This document shows, one piece after another, positions 58,085 to 64,000 of a stretch of DNA of 64,000 nt (the first letter of the stretch is position 1; each line of letters starts with the position of its first letter). The notes beneath the pieces are model-generated. The model saw only the letters and a program-made list of their open reading frames with translations. It was not told the DNA's origin and did no database searches. Both the position numbers and the translations under genes were made by a program. The DNA is from Pseudomonas sp. JUb42. Its GTDB lineage: Bacteria > Pseudomonadota > Gammaproteobacteria > Pseudomonadales > Pseudomonadaceae. The stretch spans positions 1 to 64,000 of the forward strand of contig NZ_JANUFD010000004.1 in the NCBI RefSeq assembly GCF_024807945.1. The letters are read 5' to 3'.

Positions 58085-58146
58085 CTAGAAAGCGCATCAC
58101 CCACATTCACTTTATCGAATTTTCTATTAATTGTATGGAGATATCC

Positions 58147-59009
58147 ATGAATACTGCTTCGCAAAAAACAACAGACACCCATAACTTTATTGATGACATT
58201 CAATATCGGCAGATGGTCCTGCCCAATATTCCAGACGCTATCTATGATGAGGATCACGACGGCCTGTTACCACTTGGCATGTTGAACAAACCTCTGCGGG
58301 TTGAATTCGCCGGGTGGCCTGGTATTGCTCCTGACCACAGCTATCAACTGCTCTGGAACGGCGCCCTCATCGGTGAAATTAAAATGACTACCACAGAGAA
58401 ACCGCTTGATCCGCTGTTTCTTGACGTGCCTGTCGAATACTTGGTGGAAGGTATCTACACCGTTGCTTATCGTGCAATCAATACCGAGAACGGTGTGCAT
58501 GCAGATTCCGCAACAGTGCGCCTGGAAATCGTAATGACACCACCCGGCTTACCAAAACTGGCGCCTATGAAGTTCCCGGATGAAGTCGATTGCGGGCTCA
58601 CCTCGGCAGAACTGACCATTCTGGGCGATCAACTGGTCGCGGAGATCGGTAGTTACGCCGGCATTTACCAACATGATGTAATCAGGACATTCTGGAGTGA
58701 CATGGAAGGGCCAGGCGCGGTTGTCAGCAAAACGGCCACCGGACTTAATCGTATCCACGTGACTTACACCAGAGACTTTCTGCAAAGCCTGGGCAATTTG
58801 ATGGCTTCGTCACTTACACCGTGAAGGATCGCGCCGGAAATATTTCCGAACCTTCGCTGGGCACTCACATTCGACTGTTATTAAACAACGTTTCTGAGTG
58901 TTCCAAAAATCTGGAAACTGATGATAAGGCCGCCTCTGACCGCCATTCCCATAATGTCGTGGATATCACTTTGCATCTGCACAGTTCTCTGTCCACCCAA
59001 CTCAAGTAA
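58147..59009 (+). pseudogene. Tandem Ig-like-domain protein, paralogue 2, frameshifted and truncated
   Basis: The frame opened at ATG 58147 (GGAG six bases upstream) matches paralogues 1 and 3 through two Ig-like domains, then breaks at about 58799. Here GGC-AAT-TT is followed by GATGGC, so one base is missing relative to the paralogue sequence DFNG/HFNG. After the break the correct sequence continues in the next frame (VTYT equivalent, then KDRAGNISEPSLGTHIRLL) to the stop at 59009. Restored, it would be about 287 residues, still lacking domains 3 onward of its neighbours. As written it encodes 225 residues. It may be a decaying copy or the base loss may be a sequencing error; no slippery site for programmed frameshifting is visible. 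Confidence 0.78.
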
Positions 59010-59039
59010 TAAACGTTAATCAATACAATGGAGAAGCAT

Positions 59040-60917
59040 ATGAACACTTCACAGCAAAAACCCGTCCTCAATACCACTCGCACGTATCCAGGACAGCCTC
59101 GTGAGCTAACGCCGCCCACCGTGATAGGCGCCATTTACGACGAAGATCATGAGGGGTTGTTGCCCGTCAATGCGCTGACCCAGCCCCTGAAAGTTGAGTT
59201 CACCGTGTGGGACACTGCCCGCACGGGCGATACATACCAACTTCTCTGGAACAGCGTACTGGTGAGTACCGTTAAAACAATCGCCGCTGAACAGGAAGGC
59301 GATCCAATCTTTCTCGAACTGCCGGTCCAGTTTCTCCAAATGGAAGGCGCGCATGGCCTTGCTTATCGTACAGTCAATGTGCGCAACGGCACCCATGAGG
59401 ACTCGCCAGCGGTCCGTGTGGAGATCGATCTGACCCCACCCGGACGACCACAGTTGGGACCGATGAAGTTTCCGCAGGAAATCGAAGGTGGCCTGACTTC
59501 AGCCGAGCTGACCTCGCTGGGCGATGTACTGGTCGCCGAGATCGGCAGCTATACCGGCATGTACCAACATGACGTGATTAGAACTTACTGGGGCGCGGTA
59601 GAAGGGCCAGGAGCGGTGGTCAATAACACCGACATGGGACTTAACCGCGTCCAGATAACCTATACCCGTGCATTTCTGGAAAGCCTGGGTGACTTCAATG
59701 GAGACGTCACTTATACAGTGACTGATCGTGCCGGTAATCTTTCCGCGCCGTCGCTGAATACCCATGTTCAGTTGGCTCTGAACGACGCGCCTAATGATTT
59801 CCCGGCGCCCATTATCGATCCTGCCGTCGGCGCGCTAATTGATTATGCAGAAGCCCGCTCAGGCATCACCGTCGATATTCCTCGCTATCCGGGTGTTGAG
59901 GCGCTTGACCAGATCATCCTGACCTGGGAAGGCATCGCTTCTGCTCCACAACTTGTTCCAGAGGGCAGTGAAACTCAGCCTGCAGTGCTTTCATTCACCG
60001 TGCCTTACCTGACGATTGCCGCGAAAGCGGAAGGCGTTGCCCATGTGACCTATTCGGTACACAAAGCCGGGCAGCTTTTTGGCACCTCGCTGGAGAGCAG
60101 TATCGACGTCTTCGTCACCTTGCCCGGCCCCAGCGAACTGGACGCACCGGTCATTCAAGGCAGCAGCGCATCGAACCCGAACACTGACGATAACTTCATT
60201 GATGAGGATGATTATGAGCTTAATAGTCGCGCCATCATCAAATGGAAAACCGGTTTTGCCCTCAGCGATGAGCTGAACCTCTATTGGGGCGGTGAAACTA
60301 TCCTTGCCTGGTATCAAATCAAGGCCAGCGATATCAGTGCGCAGCGGGACCTGATCCTGCCAATCGCCAATGAAACGATGAAAGCCCAAGGAACAGGGGC
60401 ACAAATTCCCGTGTTCTACACCTTGACTCGCCTGGGCAACCCCAATCCGAAAGAGTCCCTCGTGCAGGAGGTCGTGGTGCGCTCCAAGGATGAAATGCCG
60501 GGAGGTGTCGATGGTCCGAACGGCCCAACATTCAATACAACACCAGAAGGCTACGTCGGCCCTATCGAAAACCCCAACGGCGCGGTAGTAACCATTGCTC
60601 CCTACTTGAATATTCGCGAAGGGCAAACCATTGAATTCACCTTCAAGGCTTTCGACGAAACGAATAACCCTCTTCCAGCAGCCGACTTTTCCGGTGAACG
60701 AACACTGGATAGAAACGACGTGATCAATGGTTACGCCTTCACTGTTCCGCTGGATAACCTCAAACGAATCTGTTTCGGCTTTGGCGAGGCTTATTTCAAA
60801 GTAGTGCCAGCCGCAGGCAGCAATCAAAGCGCCGCTACTTCCAGAACCACACGTGTACCCATCGACATGACCATCGCTGGCAAACGCTGTAACTGGCTCG
60901 CCGCAGCATCTGAGTAA
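59040..60917 (+). CDS. Tandem Ig-like-domain protein, paralogue 3 (about 5 domains)
   Basis: A 625-residue protein of unknown function, the longest of the set. Domains 1-4 align along their length with paralogue 1 (GDTYQLLWNS; HDVIRTYWGA; LDQIILTWEG; SDELNLYWGG). A linker with GGVDGPNGPTFNTTPEGYVG leads to a fifth domain (REGQTIEFTFKAF ... GEAYFKVVPAAGSNQSA). There is no signal peptide. GGAG six bases before ATG 59040 fixes the start, and the gap to paralogue 2 is 30 bases. A strong terminator follows, so the three genes probably form one transcript. Confidence 0.87.
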   Translation: MNTSQQKPVLNTTRTYPGQPRELTPPTVIGAIYDEDHEGLLPVNALTQPLKVEFTVWDTARTGDTYQLLWNSVLVSTVKTIAAEQEGDPIFLELPVQFLQMEGAHGLAYRTVNVRNGTHEDSPAVRVEIDLTPPGRPQLGPMKFPQEIEGGLTSAELTSLGDVLVAEIGSYTGMYQHDVIRTYWGAVEGPGAVVNNTDMGLNRVQITYTRAFLESLGDFNGDVTYTVTDRAGNLSAPSLNTHVQLALNDAPNDFPAPIIDPAVGALIDYAEARSGITVDIPRYPGVEALDQIILTWEGIASAPQLVPEGSETQPAVLSFTVPYLTIAAKAEGVAHVTYSVHKAGQLFGTSLESSIDVFVTLPGPSELDAPVIQGSSASNPNTDDNFIDEDDYELNSRAIIKWKTGFALSDELNLYWGGETILAWYQIKASDISAQRDLILPIANETMKAQGTGAQIPVFYTLTRLGNPNPKESLVQEVVVRSKDEMPGGVDGPNGPTFNTTPEGYVGPIENPNGAVVTIAPYLNIREGQTIEFTFKAFDETNNPLPAADFSGERTLDRNDVINGYAFTVPLDNLKRICFGFGEAYFKVVPAAGSNQSAATSRTTRVPIDMTIAGKRCNWLAAASE

Positions 60918-60929
60918 TCAGTTGTACAC

Positions 60930-60970
60930 CCGTTATCGCCCGAGCGGCGATAACGGACTCTGAATTTTTA
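60930..60970 (+). terminator. Terminator after paralogue 3
   Basis: CCGTTATCGCC / GGCGATAACGG is a perfect 11-bp stem with loop CGAGC, followed within eight bases by ATTTTTA. It separates the three-gene unit from the fourth paralogue. Confidence 0.85.
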
Positions 60971-60990
60971 GCAATACAAGGAGTTTACTT

Positions 60991-62601
60991 ATGTATCAGC
61001 AACCACAAATCCAGGTTTATAGCGGTGAGGTTGACAACAACCTCCCTCTCCTCAACATCGCAATTGCCCTCAACGAGGACGGCTTGCTGCCGCTTAGTGC
61101 CCTGAATGCTCCGGTTCAGGTCACTTTTGCGGCCTGGAACGATATCCGCGTCGGGACAACTTACCAATTGCTCTGGAACGGCCAACCCACGGGTCCGATC
61201 AAAAACGTCCAACCTATGGACAGGCCGGGCGATATTCTGACGCTGGAAATACCGATTAACGTGCTGCTTGAGGGCAAACACCGGATTGCATACCTGCTCA
61301 CCAACACAAACAACAACACCACCAACCAATCCCGTCCGACCTCACTAGAAGTCGACCGCACCTCCCCCGGCAACCCCTTGCTGGCCCCCATCATCTTCCC
61401 CGCCGCCGCCCTCGACGGCCTGACCAGCGATGAGCTGCAAGCCATGGGCAATGTCCTGCAAGGCACCATCGCTGGCTATAACGGCATGGCCAAACTCGAC
61501 CGTATTCGCACGTTCTGGAACGGTCAGCCTGGGCCGGAGGCGGTTGTGGGTGAGGACGATATGGGGCTCAGGCGGGTGATGGTTGATTTCACCCGGGCGT
61601 TTCTGGAGTCCATCGGTGATATCGAGGCGCCGGTGCATTACACCGTGACCGATCTGGCGGGCAATCTGTCGATGAGTGCGGCGCCGGTACGGGTGAAGTT
61701 GCAACTGGCGGTGGTTGCGCCGCTGCCGGTGCCGCAGGTCAGGGAGGCAGTCGGTGATGTGCTGGATCCGGCCAACGCGACTAATGGCGCGACGGTGCTG
61801 GTCGATGCCAGTGCCAATTTGCGGGCTGGCGATCGGGTGGTGGTCAACTGGCAGGGGGTCAATGCCAGCGACAGCAAGGAAAAGGTCATTACCGCCGCCG
61901 AGGCTGGCCTGGAGTTGCCGGTGCTGTTTTCCAGTGCCGTGGTCGGCGCCAATCAGGGTACGACGGTGGCGATTGCCTATGTGGTCCATCGCGCCAATGG
62001 TGTGGCGCAGCAGTCCGCCAGCCTGTCATTGCGCGTAGTGGGCAGCGTCGGCCTGGAGTTCGACACCTCGCCTGCCCGCCTGGACGGCAAGGTCTATCTG
62101 TTGCCGGGCAATCCCGAGGTTCTGCCCACCTTCCCAGCCGGCACCACCTTGCATCGCGTGGCCAGTGGTGGTCGGCCGCCTTATACCTATCGCTCCAGCG
62201 ATGAGCGGGTGGCGGTGGTCGATGATACTGGCCTGACGTCGGTGCGCGGCAAGGGCACTGCGACCATTTCGGTGACCGATAGCCAGGGCGCGAGCCTGAG
62301 TTACCCGGTGACAGTGACCGGGGTCATTCATTGCGTGGGCCTGGGCGGCGGCAAATATACCGAGATCGAGGCAATGGCCGCGCGGCAGCAGGCCCGTGTG
62401 CCATCCCTCGAGGAAATGGGACAAATCCACAGTGCCTATGGCAATCGCTGGCCGATGGGCCATGGCTACTACTGGACCTCGACCGTCAGTCATTACGCGC
62501 TGCTGAAAAGAATGATGCAGGTGAAAGATCTGGTCACAGGTGCGGTGCCACCCTACGGCATCTGGGATTTAAGCTCCGCCCTTGGCGTCGGCATTCGCTG
62601 A
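60991..62601 (+). CDS. Ig-like-domain protein, paralogue 4, with BIG2-like and lectin-like C-terminus
   Basis: A 536-residue protein of unknown function. The first three domains (about 1-350) belong to the same Ig-like family (GTTYQLLWNG; LDRIRTFWNG; GDRVVVNWQG) but are more diverged and more GC-rich. Residues about 352-445 look like a BIG2 domain (YRSSDERVAVVDDTGLTSV, then GKGTATISVTDSQGAS). The last 90 residues (RVPSLEEMGQIHSAYGNRW; GHGYYWTSTVSHY) resemble the C-type-lectin-like ends of invasin/intimin-type proteins. No signal peptide is visible, odd for such a tail. AAGGAG precedes the ATG. It has its own transcription unit after the terminator. Confidence 0.86.
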   Translation: MYQQPQIQVYSGEVDNNLPLLNIAIALNEDGLLPLSALNAPVQVTFAAWNDIRVGTTYQLLWNGQPTGPIKNVQPMDRPGDILTLEIPINVLLEGKHRIAYLLTNTNNNTTNQSRPTSLEVDRTSPGNPLLAPIIFPAAALDGLTSDELQAMGNVLQGTIAGYNGMAKLDRIRTFWNGQPGPEAVVGEDDMGLRRVMVDFTRAFLESIGDIEAPVHYTVTDLAGNLSMSAAPVRVKLQLAVVAPLPVPQVREAVGDVLDPANATNGATVLVDASANLRAGDRVVVNWQGVNASDSKEKVITAAEAGLELPVLFSSAVVGANQGTTVAIAYVVHRANGVAQQSASLSLRVVGSVGLEFDTSPARLDGKVYLLPGNPEVLPTFPAGTTLHRVASGGRPPYTYRSSDERVAVVDDTGLTSVRGKGTATISVTDSQGASLSYPVTVTGVIHCVGLGGGKYTEIEAMAARQQARVPSLEEMGQIHSAYGNRWPMGHGYYWTSTVSHYALLKRMMQVKDLVTGAVPPYGIWDLSSALGVGIR

Positions 62602-62679
62602 TACGCCACTGACGTTTACGGGGGCGTTACCTTGGCATAGCGCCCTCGTACTCCCGAACACCTTTCCAAGAGCACACGC

Positions 62680-63156
62680 ATGAGCGCTACTGCACGGCCC
62701 GTAAAACCCATGACTCGCCCCGCATCAAATCCCGGCTGCTTTAAGGCCATGGTCAATAACAACCCTATGCGACTCACCTCGCTATTGGGCAGCCTGACTC
62801 CGCGCCCCGAGTTGGGCTGCGTGCCCAGGCACTGGATATGGAAGGTGATCGCCGATGGCAAGGTCGCCAACCGGCGTGCCAGTTTCGGGCTGTTTCTCGA
62901 TCACGATATCGCGCCCGGTGAGTACGATATCGCCAATGACCCGCGCATCAGGATCGTCTACAACCAGTCGCCCCATTCGTCGAGCAATGTCATTTATCAC
63001 TCGGCGCACTTCCAGACCGGCAGCCTGATTCTCACCGAAGCCGATCTGGACCGGCACAAGCTGGCCGGGCAATTCAGCTTCAGCGTTTCGGCGGTGGATT
63101 TCGAAGTCACCGAAGGCGCGTTTGACCTTTATTGCAGCCTCTCAGCCTCGACGTAA
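62680..63156 (+). CDS. Beta-rich protein of unknown function
   Basis: A 158-residue protein I do not recognise. The polar leader MSATARPVKPMTRPASNPG is followed by a domain that appears all-beta (WKVIADGKVANRRASFGLFL; GQFSFSVSAVDFEVTEGAFD). No signal peptide or membrane segment is seen. The ribosome site is weak. Its 3' end overlaps the converging hydrolase gene by 15 bases. It differs from the Ig-like family upstream, but may belong to the same accessory block. Confidence 0.65.
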   Translation: MSATARPVKPMTRPASNPGCFKAMVNNNPMRLTSLLGSLTPRPELGCVPRHWIWKVIADGKVANRRASFGLFLDHDIAPGEYDIANDPRIRIVYNQSPHSSSNVIYHSAHFQTGSLILTEADLDRHKLAGQFSFSVSAVDFEVTEGAFDLYCSLSAST

Positions 63157-63837
63157 AAACTGCGCGACCGCCACGGCCGTAGTGTCCAGGGATTGCGCCT
63201 GATTCAGGCCCGATGCTTTCAAGGGTTTGAGGTCATGGTTGGCAGTCGGTATCCAGAGCACTTCAATGGCCGGGGACAACGCGTAACCGGCCACCGCCTC
63301 GCGACTGCCCAGAGCATCGCGCTCGCCCTGGACGATCAGGGTCGGCACATGCAGCTGCGCAAGATGCGCCACCCGTGGTTTTTCCGGCTTGCCCACGGCA
63401 TAGAACGGATAACCCAGACACACCAGGCCATCGACCTTCAGCTCATCGGCGAGCAGGCTGGCCATGCGCCCGCCCATGGACTTGCCGCCAATGGCCAGAG
63501 GCCCAGTGACATGGGGTCGCACTTGGCCATAAACCTCGCGCCAATAGTCGAGCAACTGCCCCTGAGGGTTGGGTGGCCGTTTGCCACCTCCCGTGCGCCG
63601 TTGGGCCATGTAAGGAAACTCAAAGCGCATCACGCTCACCCCTTGCGCGGCAAGGCGTGCAGCGATGTCGTTCATGAAATCGCTGTCCATCGGCGCGCCC
63701 GCGCCATGGGCGAGGATCAGCGTCGCCGTTGCGCTGCCCGCCCCGTCCTGTCTGGCTGCATGCCACAGCCAGCCGTTGTCCTGCGCCAGTTGCGCGCATT
63801 GATCCCCGTCAATACCGGTATTTGACTCAGTGCTCAT
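63142..63837 (-). CDS. Alpha/beta-hydrolase family protein (KANL3/Tex30-like)
   Basis: A 231-residue hydrolase fold. The oxyanion segment LILAHGAGAPMDSDFMND, nucleophile motif GGKSMGGRMAS (Ser in G-x-S-x-G), acid-bearing LIVQGERDALG and the histidine in ANHDLKPLK form a full triad. It resembles the KANL3/Tex30 dienelactone-hydrolase-like family, for which no substrate is settled. It diverges from ccoN. Confidence 0.88.
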   Translation of the reverse strand: MSTESNTGIDGDQCAQLAQDNGWLWHAARQDGAGSATATLILAHGAGAPMDSDFMNDIAARLAAQGVSVMRFEFPYMAQRRTGGGKRPPNPQGQLLDYWREVYGQVRPHVTGPLAIGGKSMGGRMASLLADELKVDGLVCLGYPFYAVGKPEKPRVAHLAQLHVPTLIVQGERDALGSREAVAGYALSPAIEVLWIPTANHDLKPLKASGLNQAQSLDTTAVAVAQFLRRG

Positions 63838-63927
63838 GCTTGCCTCGCTTTTGATGAGTCTGCCAATAACCCGGAGCTATAACCGTGCGTAATGGCCCCG
63901 ACCAAGCTGGATGGGAAAAACACCTAA

Positions 63928-64000
63928 ATGAACACAACTAACAGTACCGCCTATAACTATCAGGTGGTCCGCCAGTTCGCCATTATGACGGTGGTCTGGG
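63928..64000 (+). CDS. ccoN: cbb3-type cytochrome c oxidase subunit I, 5' end only
   Basis: The first 24 codons read MNTTNSTAYNYQVVRQFAIM then TVVWG, a close match to the start of Pseudomonas CcoN, the haem-copper catalytic subunit of the high-affinity terminal oxidase. The gene runs off the window. The position near aer agrees with the P. aeruginosa gene order. No full ANR box was found in the 90 bases upstream. Confidence 0.88.
   Translation, partial: MNTTNSTAYNYQVVRQFAIMTVVW

Noticed and set aside
58790..58810. Programmed ribosomal frameshift in paralogue 2
   Set aside because: There is no A/G-rich slippery heptamer, internal Shine-Dalgarno or downstream hairpin at the break; a simple one-base loss explains the frame change.
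63838..63927. ANR/FNR box upstream of ccoN
   Set aside because: TTGAT at 63851 has no matching ATCAA half at the right distance; only a half-site is present.

Overview
The window is a stretch of Pseudomonas chromosome, most like the P. fluorescens group. The evidence is high GC with strong G/C third-position bias, the LigD module order, a FecI-FecR-TonB receptor unit, a group 2 (Pha-type) mrp operon with fused A/B subunits, the acnA-aer pair, the start of ccoN at the right edge, and at least thirteen REPIN-type paired palindromes of four sequence families. There are 57 gene calls, one of them frameshifted (58147-59009) and one cut by the window edge. I saw no tRNA, rRNA, insertion sequence, prophage or CRISPR array.

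Left part (1-29 kb) is a metabolic and regulatory mosaic: end-joining repair (ligD-ku), an orphan sulfonate-binding protein, an operon for CoA activation and cleavage of a branched dicarboxylate (family III CoA-transferase, HMG-CoA-lyase family, MFS carrier, LysR regulator), a diguanylate cyclase, a HigBA-like toxin-antitoxin pair, a FecIRA-type iron uptake unit, a tautomerase/LysR pair, an Lrp/EamA pair, a second leuCD-like isomerase with a LysR gene, a sulfonate monooxygenase with an SfnR-type sigma-54 activator, a soxR/monooxygenase pair with a near-perfect SoxR box, and an XRE-cupin/EamA pair.

Middle part (29-52 kb) is mostly core genome: the mrp Na+/H+ antiporter operon, pyrF, an ethanolamine-type permease, an exonuclease, ppnP, an ABC exporter, pdxB-tusA, rlmM, acnA, a CPBP protease and the aer aerotaxis receptor. 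REPINs sit in many of the gaps. One lies inside the mrp operon and supplies the last residues of MrpA.

Right part (52-62.6 kb) is the unusual region. Between aer and the ccoN region lies a 10-kb cluster of six genes that all encode the same Ig-like (about 100 residue) domain in different numbers: two single-domain proteins with Pro-rich leaders, and four larger tandem paralogues with about 4, 2, 5 and 3 copies. The second large gene is frameshifted and truncated; the fourth adds a BIG2-like and a lectin-like C-terminal domain. None has a recognisable signal peptide. A classical autotransporter lies on the opposite strand in the middle. This cluster is the best candidate here for an undescribed system; its function is unknown to me. 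The window ends with an unknown beta-rich protein, an alpha/beta hydrolase and the first codons of ccoN.
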